Positions 1 to 7,052 of a stretch of DNA of 34,071 nt are shown here, in pieces. Under the pieces are notes generated by a model that worked only from the letters and a program-made list of their open reading frames with translations, was not told the DNA's origin and did no database searches. Every line of letters starts with the position of its first letter. Positions within the stretch are counted from its first letter, which is position 1. Position numbers and translations under genes: made by a program. Source of the stretch: an uncultured bacterium (GTDB taxonomy: Bacteria > Actinomycetota > Actinomycetes > S36-B12); the NCBI GenBank assembly GCA_903940375.1, contig CAJAKT010000314.1, positions 1 through 34,071 of the forward strand, in the 5' to 3' direction.

Positions 1-1359
1 ACGCTTGCGCAACCGCACCAGGTCGGCATCGAGGGACCGGCGGGCCGACTGCACAGCCGTCTCACTCACTTCGATGACCAGGCAGCAGGGATCGATTCCG
101 GAATCCTCGACGACGGTGAGGATGCCATCGACCCAGCGGTCATCGGATAGCTCGACCGATGAGACGTTGACCCCGATCTGCATCGCATGGGGTGGCAGTG
201 CAGCCAAGGCCGCGCAGGCCATGCCGAGCACCATCCGGCCCATCGGTCGGATCAGCTGCGATTCCTCAGCCACACGCAGGAAGTCATCGGGAGCGATGAG
301 CCCCTCACGCGGATGCCGCCAGCGCAGCAGCCCTTCGGCCGCGACGGTTCGCCGATCGCACATCGTCACGACGGGCTGGTAGGCGAGTTCGAACTCCTCG
401 GCCTCCAGGGCGAACTGCAGCTCGTCCTCAATTGCCGACCGGCGGACAGCACGCACGACCATGTCGGGGGTGAACACGCGTACTGCCGGACCGTCACCTT
501 GACGCGCCTCAGCAACAGCGATGTCGGCCTCCCGCAGCAGCGTGAGCGCGGTGGCTCCGGACTCGGCCAGGACGGCCGAGGCCACCACGGTCGGCTCGAT
601 CCGGCGGCCGACGACGCGGATCTCGGACGAGACACCGTCGACAATGGCCTGCGTGCGTGTGCGCAGGGCCACCTCGGTCACCAGGCCCGGGCACGCAATG
701 CAGAAACCCTTGCCCGAGACCCGACCCGCCTCCTCCGTCGGGAGCAGTCGGTCGGTGATCCGAAGGGCGAACTCGGCGAGTGCTGCGTCGCCTGCCGCCA
801 GACCAGCCGACTCGTTCACGTCGCGGATGTTGTCGAACTCGATGAGGATCAGTCCGAATCCGCTCGCATTCGAATGGTGCATGGCATCGTCCACGAACGC
901 GCAGAGGCCGTGCCGCGACATCATTCCGGTCACGGAGTCGACCGGTTCGCTTCGCCGGGCCCTGGCCGCCGCGTGCATGTCACGCAACCCGACGACGAAG
1001 CCCGCGACGTCGGTCCCGGTTGGAGAGATCGGCCGGGCCACACCCGAGAACCAGTGCTCGCCACCGTCGCGCCTTCGCAGCAGCACCTTCTGCGCGACGT
1101 CACGGCCAGCCAGCAGGCGGTGCCGATTGGCATCGACCCAGCCGCGGTCCTGGTCATCAGACAGCAGGTTGATGGCAGGCTCGCCGACCAGATCGGCTAC
1201 CTCCCAGCCGAGATGGTCAGTGACCGACTCGGAAACCCACGCGATATCCAGCCCGCGCGTCACATACACAACATCGGCTTGCTGCAGCATCGCCAATACT
1301 TCGGCCGGCAACTGACCGACCACCGCATCGATTCCGCTGAGCTGGACCCCCAGACTCAT
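1..1359 (-). CDS. PAS-GGDEF-EAL cyclic-di-GMP signalling protein (partial, C-terminus outside window)
   Basis: The frame is open from the ATG at 1359 to the window edge, giving 453 codons; the end of the gene is missing. The N-terminal third (about residues 20-130) is PAS-like (GWEVADLVGEP, RRRDGGEHWFSGVARPI). Residues about 140-300 align with a GGDEF domain, but the signature is RVSGKGF (residues 213-219), so the catalytic Asp/Glu are lost and cyclase activity is unlikely. From about residue 318 an EAL domain follows: AYQPVV, then AEGLLRW with the metal-binding Glu at residue 342, NVSS and EVSE. The Glu and Asn ligands visible so far are kept, so c-di-GMP phosphodiesterase activity is plausible, but the DDFG-type motif lies outside the window. 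No transmembrane segment is seen, so it is probably a cytosolic sensor. It lies downstream of the SPFH gene, separated by a hairpin, and probably has its own promoter. Confidence 0.9.
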   Translation of the reverse strand, partial: MSLGVQLSGIDAVVGQLPAEVLAMLQQADVVYVTRGLDIAWVSESVTDHLGWEVADLVGEPAINLLSDDQDRGWVDANRHRLLAGRDVAQKVLLRRRDGGEHWFSGVARPISPTGTDVAGFVVGLRDMHAAARARRSEPVDSVTGMMSRHGLCAFVDDAMHHSNASGFGLILIEFDNIRDVNESAGLAAGDAALAEFALRITDRLLPTEEAGRVSGKGFCIACPGLVTEVALRTRTQAIVDGVSSEIRVVGRRIEPTVVASAVLAESGATALTLLREADIAVAEARQGDGPAVRVFTPDMVVRAVRRSAIEDELQFALEAEEFELAYQPVVTMCDRRTVAAEGLLRWRHPREGLIAPDDFLRVAEESQLIRPMGRMVLGMACAALAALPPHAMQIGVNVSSVELSDDRWVDGILTVVEDSGIDPCCLVIEVSETAVQSARRSLDADLVRLRKR

Positions 1360-1369
1360 GTGACCTGAA

Positions 1370-1385
1370 TAACACGGGGTAACAC
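1370..1385. promoter_or_regulatory. Direct repeat TAACAC upstream of the PAS-GGDEF-EAL gene
   Basis: Two copies of TAACAC (followed by G) start at 1370 and 1380, one helical turn apart and 10-26 bases upstream of the ATG at 1359. A TTGACG hexamer on the minus strand lies just upstream. Two same-face half sites at this place could be an operator. No factor is known; the call rests only on the repeat. Confidence 0.3.
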
Positions 1386-1398
1386 GTCAAGGCAAGCA

Positions 1399-1417
1399 CC
1401 GACACTTCCCGTGTCGG
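1399..1417 (-). terminator. Hairpin behind the SPFH gene
   Basis: CCGACAC and GTGTCGG form a perfect 7-base stem with a 5-base loop, 20-38 bases past the SPFH stop codon on the minus strand. There is no clear U-run, so it could be an intrinsic terminator of the weak actinobacterial type or just an mRNA 3' end stabiliser. It separates the NfeD-SPFH unit from the signalling gene. Confidence 0.4.
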
Positions 1418-1436
1418 GTGTTTGTGCGGGAATCCC

Positions 1437-2342
1437 TCAGCCCCCGAGGCCCTCCTTGAGGCGCGACAGGGCCCCCGTCAGTTCAGCAGGGATCACCCAC
1501 ACCTTGTTCGCATCGCCCTTCGCCACTTCCGGCAGCGCCTGCAGATAGCGATGGGCCAACTCATTCGGCTGCGGATCCGCCGAGCGCAGGCCTGCGTAGA
1601 TGGTCTTGACGGCGGATGCCTCGGCCTCTGCGGCGATGACACGTGCCTTGGCCTCGCCCTCCGCGCGAAGCACGGCAGCCTGCGCCTCGCCCTCGGCGCT
1701 GAGCACGGCGGACTGCTTCGCGCCCTCGGCCGTCAGGATGGCCGCCTGCTTCTGGCCTTCCGCCGTGAGGATTGCTGCACGGCGTTCGCGTTCCGCCTTG
1801 AGCTGCTTCTCCATCGCCTCCTGCACCGACTTCGGCGGATCGATTGCCTTCAGCTCGACGCGGTTGACGCGGATGCCCCACTTGCCTGTCGCCTCGTCGA
1901 GCACACCACGCAGTTGGCCATTGATCTGATCACGTGATGTCAGCGCCTCCTCCAGGTCCATCGAGCCGATGACATTGCGCAGCGTGGTGACGGTGAGCTG
2001 CTCGATGCCGAGCAGGAAGTTGTTGATCTCGTAGGTGGCCGCCTTGGGTTCCGTCACCTGGAAGTAGATGACGGTGTCAATGGATACGACGAGGTTGTCC
2101 TCGGTGATGACGGGCTGGGGTGGGAATGACGCGACCTGTTCACGCATGTCAACGCGCTCGCGGATGCGATCGACGACGGGCAGCAGGATGCTCAGGCCCG
2201 GATTGAGAGTGCGCTGATACCGCCCGAGTCGCTCGACGATGGCGGTACTCGCCTGCTTGACGATCACGACCGTCCGCGAGACCAGCAGCAGCGCGAAGAG
2301 GACGGCGAGGAGAACCACGCCGAGGGGGACGAGGACATCCAT
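1437..2342 (-). CDS. SPFH/stomatin (paraslipin, QmcA-like) membrane protein
   Basis: 301 residues. An N-terminal membrane anchor (residues about 4-22) is followed by an SPFH domain with the family hallmarks: ERLGRYQRTLNPGL, RVDMREQV and YFQVTEPKAATYEI. The C-terminal half contains a helical stretch with four exact 11-residue repeats of the pattern xAVLxAEGExQ (EG at residues 195, 206, 217, 228) and a fifth degenerate one, consistent with the oligomerising coiled region of paraslipins. Such proteins form rings or scaffolds in the membrane and work with NfeD-type partners. Here the NfeD gene lies 33 bases upstream on the same strand, so the two are very likely co-transcribed. ATG start. Length is normal for the family. 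Confidence 0.93.
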   Translation of the reverse strand: MDVLVPLGVVLLAVLFALLLVSRTVVIVKQASTAIVERLGRYQRTLNPGLSILLPVVDRIRERVDMREQVASFPPQPVITEDNLVVSIDTVIYFQVTEPKAATYEINNFLLGIEQLTVTTLRNVIGSMDLEEALTSRDQINGQLRGVLDEATGKWGIRVNRVELKAIDPPKSVQEAMEKQLKAERERRAAILTAEGQKQAAILTAEGAKQSAVLSAEGEAQAAVLRAEGEAKARVIAAEAEASAVKTIYAGLRSADPQPNELAHRYLQALPEVAKGDANKVWVIPAELTGALSRLKEGLGG

Positions 2343-2375
2343 GACTACTCCCTGATGGTTGTTCGGTTCACAGCA

Positions 2376-2822
2376 TCACCGTGGATCGACCGGGTAGACG
2401 AGGGCTGTCGCACCATCGATGCGGGTGACGACCACTTCACCACCCTCCGGTACCGGCACGGACGTGACGTCGAGGTCCAGTCGCGCCGACCACACCTCGC
2501 CCTTCAGGGTGATGCGGCCATCGTCGCCCGTCACCTCGCTGAGGGCACGTGCCCGACTCCCGGGCAGGGCGTCCACGCCGGTGCGGGTGAGGCCGGACGA
2601 CTTGCGCAGGTGCTTGAGGGCGAGCGGACGGACGAAGGCGATGCCGGCGACAGAGACCCCGATCCCGACGACGGCCTGCAGCCACAACGGCGCACCGGCG
2701 ACGGCAGAGATCGCAGCCGTGCCCGCGCCCACGGCGATGAGGCCGAAGGTCAGGTCGACCGTGAAGATCTCAATGCCGACGGCCACGAGGGCCGCGATCA
2801 TCCAGAGCAATGCGGGCGACAT
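2376..2822 (-). CDS. NfeD family membrane protein (short form)
   Basis: 148 residues. Two or three hydrophobic segments (about residues 3-20, 24-42, 44-63) precede a C-terminal OB-fold-like domain (about 80-145) with TGDDGRITLKGEVWSARLD, typical of short NfeD proteins that lack the serine protease domain. It is thought to partner the SPFH protein in membrane-domain organisation. I chose the ATG at 2822 because GGAGG sits 5 bases upstream of it; a TTG five codons earlier would put that site inside the gene. First gene of the NfeD-SPFH unit. Confidence 0.9.
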   Translation of the reverse strand: MSPALLWMIAALVAVGIEIFTVDLTFGLIAVGAGTAAISAVAGAPLWLQAVVGIGVSVAGIAFVRPLALKHLRKSSGLTRTGVDALPGSRARALSEVTGDDGRITLKGEVWSARLDLDVTSVPVPEGGEVVVTRIDGATALVYPVDPR

Positions 2823-2839
2823 GCGTACCTCCTTCAATC

Positions 2840-2845
2840 ACTGTA
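2840..2845 (-). promoter_or_regulatory. Possible -10 element of the nfeD-SPFH unit
   Basis: TACAGT on the minus strand fits TANNNT and lies 17 bases before the ATG, giving a short leader that carries the GGAGG site. No convincing -35 is seen. Confidence 0.35.
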
Positions 2846-2887
2846 GACCGAATTGCCCGAATAGGCCGTCGAGCCGCAGATGCGGAG

Positions 2888-2893
2888 TATCCT
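2888..2893 (+). promoter_or_regulatory. Possible -10 element of the HTH-TOBE/mod unit (leaderless start)
   Basis: TATCCT fits TANNNT and is 8 bases before the ATG at 2902, so the transcript would begin at or near the start codon. There is no Shine-Dalgarno sequence in the gap, in agreement with a leaderless mRNA. Confidence 0.45.
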
Positions 2894-2901
2894 CTCGCTT
2901 C

Positions 2902-3297
2902 ATGACGCATATGCGGGTTTCCGAGGCGGCCACCCTGCTCGCGGTGAGCGACGACACCGTCCGCCGCTGGGTCGATGCCGGTCGGCTCATCGCCGGGCCC
3001 GCCGGTGCCGGTCCACGGACCGTCGACGCTGCCAGCGTCGCCACTCTGATGGCCGAGCAATCCCTGACGCCGGCCCCGCCGGTCCAGCAGTCTGCGCGCA
3101 ACCGCTTCCCCGGCATCGTCATCCGCGTCGAGAAGGACGGGGTCATGGCGCTCGTCGAGATCCAGGCCGGACCCCATCGCGTGACGTCCTTGATGAGCCG
3201 CGAGTCCGCCGACGAGCTCGGGCTCGCACCCGGTGTCCGAGTCGCCGGGGTCGTCAAGTCCACCAACGTCATCGTCGAGCTTGAGACGCACCAGTGA
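2902..3297 (+). CDS. HTH-TOBE protein, putative molybdate-responsive regulator
   Basis: 131 residues. Residues 4-35 (MRVSEAATLLAVSDDTVRRW) are an excisionase/MerR-type helix-turn-helix; residues about 66-128 are a Mop/TOBE oxyanion-binding domain (ARNRFPGIV, GVMALVEIQAGPHRVTSLMSRESADELGL, VVKSTNV). TOBE domains bind molybdate or tungstate, so the fusion suggests a DNA-binding molybdate sensor that does the job of ModE with a different HTH. It overlaps modA by four bases (GTGA), and modB and modC follow with the same type of overlap, so it is the first gene of the mod operon and may control it. Start is ATG 2902; ATG 2911 is an alternative. The link to regulation is inferred from domain content and position. 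Confidence 0.88.
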   Translation: MTHMRVSEAATLLAVSDDTVRRWVDAGRLIAGPAGAGPRTVDAASVATLMAEQSLTPAPPVQQSARNRFPGIVIRVEKDGVMALVEIQAGPHRVTSLMSRESADELGLAPGVRVAGVVKSTNVIVELETHQ

Positions 3298-4073
3298 GGC
3301 GTCCCCGCACTGCACTGCTCGCCCTGACGCTCGTCGCCGTCATCCCAGGAGCCTTTGTCGGCACGCAGCCGGTGACCGCGGCAACCGCCGCCCCCACCGG
3401 CTCGATCACCGTCTCGGCCGCTGCATCGCTGACCGATGTCTTCCCGGTGATCGCCGCGGCATTCCAGAAGCGGTTCCCCGGGACCACGGTGTCCTTCAAC
3501 TTCGGTGGCAGTTCAGCCATCGTCGAGCAAGTCAATGCGGGCGCGCCCGTCGATGTGCTGGCCACCGCGTCTGAGCCGACGATGTGGAAGGCAGCCAATG
3601 CCGGTCACACCGGCCGGCCGCTGCTGTTCGCGAAGAACACGATGGCGATCGCGATGCCGGCCGGCAACCCCGCTGGTATCACCGGCCTTGCCGACCTATC
3701 GCGCAGTGACGTGCTGACAGCGGTGTGTGCCGTCGCCGTGCCGTGCGGCACCGCCGCGAGGGACCTGTTCGCCACGAACGGCATCTCGGTCAGGCCCGTC
3801 ACGTTCGAGCTCGACGTCCGCGGGGTCCTCGGGAAGGTGATGGCGGACGAGGTCGACGCAGGCATCGTCTACGTCACCGACGTCCGTTCGGCCGGGAGCG
3901 CCGTGACATCCGTGGCAATCCCCGCCGATCGGAACGTCACCACGACCTATCCGATCGCCACGGTCACAGACGGCCGCAACCCGGTGACGGCACGTGCATT
4001 CGTGGCGTACGTCCGGTACTCACGTTCCGCGCAGGGGATTCTCCGTGCCTACGGATTCGCGAAGCCCTGGTGA
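3294..4073 (+). CDS. modA: Molybdate ABC transporter substrate-binding protein
   Basis: 259 residues. A signal peptide (RR then a hydrophobic run, residues 1-29) precedes a periplasmic-binding fold with the ModA hallmarks: ITVSAAASLTDVF, FNFGGSSAIVEQVNAGAPVDVLATAS, and a Cys pair in VCAVAVPCG. It captures molybdate (or tungstate) outside the membrane and passes it to ModB. Unlike most Gram-positive ModA proteins it has no lipobox Cys, so how it stays at the cell surface is unclear; the signal peptide may be uncleaved. GTG start overlapping the stop of the HTH-TOBE gene. Confidence 0.93.
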   Translation: MRRPRTALLALTLVAVIPGAFVGTQPVTAATAAPTGSITVSAAASLTDVFPVIAAAFQKRFPGTTVSFNFGGSSAIVEQVNAGAPVDVLATASEPTMWKAANAGHTGRPLLFAKNTMAIAMPAGNPAGITGLADLSRSDVLTAVCAVAVPCGTAARDLFATNGISVRPVTFELDVRGVLGKVMADEVDAGIVYVTDVRSAGSAVTSVAIPADRNVTTTYPIATVTDGRNPVTARAFVAYVRYSRSAQGILRAYGFAKPW

Positions 4074-4870
4074 GCTCGCGCCGCATCTCTCCGCGACCCG
4101 CGTTCCTGATGGTTCCGGGGATAATCGCGCTGGCATTCCTTGTCCTGCCCCTGCTCGCACTGCTGTGGCAGGCACCGTGGGGTGACATCACGTCCATCGT
4201 GAGCTCCCCCCTCGCCCTCGACGCACTGAGGCTGTCGCTTGTCACCTCATTGACAGCCACGGCCTTCGCGACCGTCGTCGGCGTCCCGCTCGCGTGGCTG
4301 CTGGCGCGCGAGGTCCTGCCCGCAACGCGCCTCGTTCGCGCCCTCGTCATCGTCCCGCTGCTGCTGCCGCCCGTCGTCTCCGGAGTGATGCTGCTGTCCG
4401 CGTTTGGCCGGCGCGGATTCGTCGGGCAATACCTCTACTCCGCCTTCGGCATTCAGCTTCCATTCACGACGGCTGGAGTGGTGCTCGCCGAGGCCTTCGT
4501 CGCGATGCCCTTCCTCATCATCACCCTCGAGGGGGCCTTCCGGTCACTGGACCGACGCTACGAGGACGCAGCCATCACCCTCGGCGCATCGTCCTGGACC
4601 GTGTTCCGGCGAGTGACGGTCCCGCTCATCGCACCGTCACTGCTGGCCGGTGCCGTGCTGTGCTGGGCGCGCGCGCTCGGGGAATTCGGGGCGACGATCA
4701 CGTTTGCCGGCAACCTGCCCGGTGTCACGCAGACCATGCCGCTGGCCGTGTACAGCGCCCTTGAGTCAGACCGCTCGGCCGCCATCGCCTTGAGCGTCCT
4801 GCTGCTCGGCGTATGCGTCGCGGTCCTCGTCGCACTGCGGGGCTACTACCTGAAGGGCGCAAGCGCATGA
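4070..4870 (+). CDS. modB: Molybdate ABC transporter permease
   Basis: 266 residues from the GTG at 4070, which overlaps the modA stop (GTGA). Five to six membrane segments; the EAA loop that contacts ModC is visible as YEDAAITLGASSWTVFRRVTVPL (about residues 163-185). The sequence ARALGEFGATITFAGNLPG is typical for ModB. It forms the membrane channel of the ModABC importer. An upstream extension in the same frame is possible by sequence but would run through modA and is rejected. Confidence 0.93.
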   Translation: MSSRRISPRPAFLMVPGIIALAFLVLPLLALLWQAPWGDITSIVSSPLALDALRLSLVTSLTATAFATVVGVPLAWLLAREVLPATRLVRALVIVPLLLPPVVSGVMLLSAFGRRGFVGQYLYSAFGIQLPFTTAGVVLAEAFVAMPFLIITLEGAFRSLDRRYEDAAITLGASSWTVFRRVTVPLIAPSLLAGAVLCWARALGEFGATITFAGNLPGVTQTMPLAVYSALESDRSAAIALSVLLLGVCVAVLVALRGYYLKGASA

Positions 4871-5928
4871 CAATCGCCGTCGATGCGAGCATCACCCGCG
4901 GAACCTTCACGGTTACGGTCGCCGCCGAGCTTGAGCCGGGCATGGTGGTGGCCGTGCTGGGACCGAACGGCTCCGGCAAGTCGACCCTGCTGCGCGCCAT
5001 CGCTGGGCTGCAGCCGATCTCGGCCGGCACCATCCGCATCGACGACGTGGTCGTGGACGATGCCGGACACGTATTCGCACCGCCGCAGGAACGCGCGATC
5101 GGTCTGGTTCCGCAGGACTACGCACTCTTTCCGCACCTCACCGTGCGCGACAACGTCGCCTTCGGCCCGCGGTCGCGCGGCGCCGGGCGACGTGCGGCCG
5201 CTGACCTTGCCGAAGCCACGCTCGCCAGACTCGGCATCTCGGATCTGACGGATCGCAAGCCCGGCCAGATCTCGGGCGGACAGGCCCAGCGCGTTGCGCT
5301 CGCCCGGGCACTCGCCACCGATCCCGCGATCCTCCTGCTCGATGAGCCGCTTGCGGCACTCGATGTGGAGTCGCGCGATGCCGTTCGTGCCGAACTCGAC
5401 ATCCACCTGTCCACGTTCGCGGGATGCACGGTTCTGGTCACGCACGACCCACTCGATGCCCTGCTGCTCGCTGACCGCGTCCTCGTGATCGAGGAGGGTC
5501 GGATCGTTCAGGATGGCACTCCCGCGGACCTGGCGCACCAGCCGGCTACGACCTATGTTGCTGCTCTCATGGGGGTGACCCTCCTGCGCGGCAGCGCGCA
5601 CGACGGCCTCCTGTCGGTGGATGGCGGCGGAGTGCTGCACATCGCGGATGCAGACGTGTCGGGGCGCGTGCAGTGCGTCGTGCGACCCGAGTCCGTCACC
5701 CTGCACCGACAGGAACCCGAAGGCAGTGCACGCAACATCTGGCCGGGCACCGTCGGCTCATTGCAGCCATCGCACGATCGCGTCCGGGTACTCATCGACG
5801 CAGCCCCAGGCGTCGTCGCCGTCGTCACACCAGCGGCAGTGGCCGAGCTCGGATTGGTCAAGGGCACCCCTATCTGGATGAGCATGAAGGCCGTCGACCT
5901 CGCGGTCTACCGGTCACCCGCGCACTAG
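4867..5928 (+). CDS. modC: Molybdate ABC transporter ATP-binding protein
   Basis: 353 residues from the ATG at 4867 (ATGA overlap with modB). Walker A GPNGSGKST, Q-loop VPQDYALFPHL, signature ISGGQAQRVALARAL, Walker B ILLLDEP and the H-switch VTHDP are all intact. The C-terminal third (about 280-350) is a TOBE regulatory domain (CVVRPESVTL, WPGTVGSL). It powers molybdate import and may be inhibited by oxyanion binding at the TOBE domain. Last gene of the mod operon; its TAG stop lies inside the predicted -10 element of ung. Confidence 0.95.
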   Translation: MTIAVDASITRGTFTVTVAAELEPGMVVAVLGPNGSGKSTLLRAIAGLQPISAGTIRIDDVVVDDAGHVFAPPQERAIGLVPQDYALFPHLTVRDNVAFGPRSRGAGRRAAADLAEATLARLGISDLTDRKPGQISGGQAQRVALARALATDPAILLLDEPLAALDVESRDAVRAELDIHLSTFAGCTVLVTHDPLDALLLADRVLVIEEGRIVQDGTPADLAHQPATTYVAALMGVTLLRGSAHDGLLSVDGGGVLHIADADVSGRVQCVVRPESVTLHRQEPEGSARNIWPGTVGSLQPSHDRVRVLIDAAPGVVAVVTPAAVAELGLVKGTPIWMSMKAVDLAVYRSPAH

Positions 5929-5931
5929 GGT
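5926..5931 (+). promoter_or_regulatory. Possible -10 element of ung, overlapping the modC stop codon
   Basis: TAGGGT fits TANNNT. Its first three bases are the modC stop codon, and it ends 6 bases before the GTG of ung, the spacing expected for a leaderless transcript. No Shine-Dalgarno sequence is present. Confidence 0.45.
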
Positions 5932-5937
5932 CGGCGC

Positions 5938-6615
5938 GTGCCCACGCCGATCTCCGACCTCGTGCACCCCAGCTGGGTCCCGGCGCTGGCACCCCTGCAG
6001 CCCGAGTTCACCGAGATCGGCACCTACCTTCGTGCGGAGTCAGCTGCCGGACGCGGATGGGCGCCGGCAGGCGACCGCATCCTGCGCGCGTTCGAGCAAC
6101 CGCTGGACGATGTCCGCGTCCTCATCGTCGGCCAGGATCCCTACCCGACCCCAGGCCACGCGGTCGGGCTGTCGTTCTCCGTCGCACCGGACGTGCGCCC
6201 ACTCCCGCGCAGCCTGTCGAACATCTTCCGCGAACTGCACGATGACCTGGACCTCCCTGCCCCGGCCAACGGCGACCTGACGCCATGGACGAAGCACGGT
6301 GTCATGCTGCTCAACCGCGTCCTGACGGTGCGGCTCGGCGAGCCCGGCAGCCACCGCGGCATCGGGTGGGAGGCGATCACGGCCGCCGCGATCTCGGCCC
6401 TCGTCGCCCGACCGGATGCACCGCTGGTGGCGATCCTGTGGGGTCGCGACGCGCAGACGCTGCAGTCGGACCTGCCCGACGTGCCGATCATCGCGTCACC
6501 GCACCCGAGCCCGCTGTCTGCTGATCGGGGCTTCTTCGGCTCCCGGCCGTTCAGCCGCGCGAACGCCCTGCTGGACGAGCTCGGCGCCGCCCCCGTCGAC
6601 TGGTCCCTGGCCTAG
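5938..6615 (+). CDS. ung: Uracil-DNA glycosylase, family 1
   Basis: 225 residues, the usual length. The water-activating motif GQDPYPTPGHAVGLSFSV (Asp general base) and the DNA-intercalation motif HPSPLS are intact, as are LLNRVLTVR and the Asn/His pockets. It removes uracil from DNA to start base excision repair, which matters in a GC-rich genome prone to cytosine deamination. GTG start at 5938, 9 bases after modC. It faces the DUF3817 gene with a long inverted repeat in between. Confidence 0.96.
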   Translation: MPTPISDLVHPSWVPALAPLQPEFTEIGTYLRAESAAGRGWAPAGDRILRAFEQPLDDVRVLIVGQDPYPTPGHAVGLSFSVAPDVRPLPRSLSNIFRELHDDLDLPAPANGDLTPWTKHGVMLLNRVLTVRLGEPGSHRGIGWEAITAAAISALVARPDAPLVAILWGRDAQTLQSDLPDVPIIASPHPSPLSADRGFFGSRPFSRANALLDELGAAPVDWSLA

Positions 6616-6631
6616 TGCACATCAACCCCAT

Positions 6632-6693
6632 GCCGAGCGGCCCGTTGTGGTTGATTCCGGCCGTCTGAAACCCGCCACAACGGGCCGCTCGGC
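6632..6693. terminator. 19-base perfect inverted repeat between convergent genes
   Basis: The arm gccgagcggcccgttgtgg (6632-6650) is repeated exactly in reverse complement at 6675-6693, with a 24-base loop. It lies between the ends of ung and the DUF3817 gene, so it can act as a terminator in both directions. The stem is longer than an ordinary terminator and lacks a T-run, so a dispersed palindromic repeat is the alternative. The loop shares a 13-base core with the repeat at 15516-15606. Confidence 0.7.
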
Positions 6694-6719
6694 GGGTACT
6701 TCGACTGACTCGACTCGGG

Positions 6720-7052
6720 TCAGGCGGTGGGGAGCAGGTCGCGACGGACCAGATCCTTATGCACCGCGGCCTCGGCGAAGAAGGAAGCGAACGGAATCGT
6801 GCCGGCAATCAGGATCGCGAGCGTGCGCGGCACGCTGTAGCGAACCCGGAACGCGAGATCAACGCCGGTGATCAGGTACAGGAAGTACAGCCACCCGTGC
6901 GCGATCCACAAGGCGCTGTAGATACCAGGCTTGCCGCCCTCGGATGAGTAGTTGAGGAACAGATACCCGATCAGCGCCCAGATAGTCGCCGTCGCGAGTA
7001 CGACACCCGTGACCCATGCCATCACGCGGTAGCGCAGGAACGCACCCTTCAT
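6720..7052 (-). CDS. DUF3817 integral membrane protein
   Basis: 110 residues. Three membrane segments (about residues 12-33, 45-65 and 78-95). FLRYRVMAWVTGV, HGWLYFLYLITGVDLAFR and AGTIPFASFFAE match the actinobacterial DUF3817 family. Function unknown. Its ATG overlaps the stop of the PfkB gene by four bases, so it is the last gene of the HxlR-PfkB-DUF3817 unit. Confidence 0.88.
   Translation of the reverse strand: MKGAFLRYRVMAWVTGVVLATATIWALIGYLFLNYSSEGGKPGIYSALWIAHGWLYFLYLITGVDLAFRVRYSVPRTLAILIAGTIPFASFFAEAAVHKDLVRRDLLPTA

Noticed and set aside
187..1368. Long plus-strand frames opposite the PAS-GGDEF-EAL gene
   Set aside because: They have no family features and are the GC-rich mirror of a minus-strand frame with clear domains.
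2823..2837. TTG at 2837 as start of the NfeD gene
   Set aside because: It would place the GGAGG site inside the gene; the ATG at 2822 has the correct spacing.
4846..5706. Minus-strand frame opposite modC
   Set aside because: No recognisable domain; modC on the plus strand has all ABC motifs.
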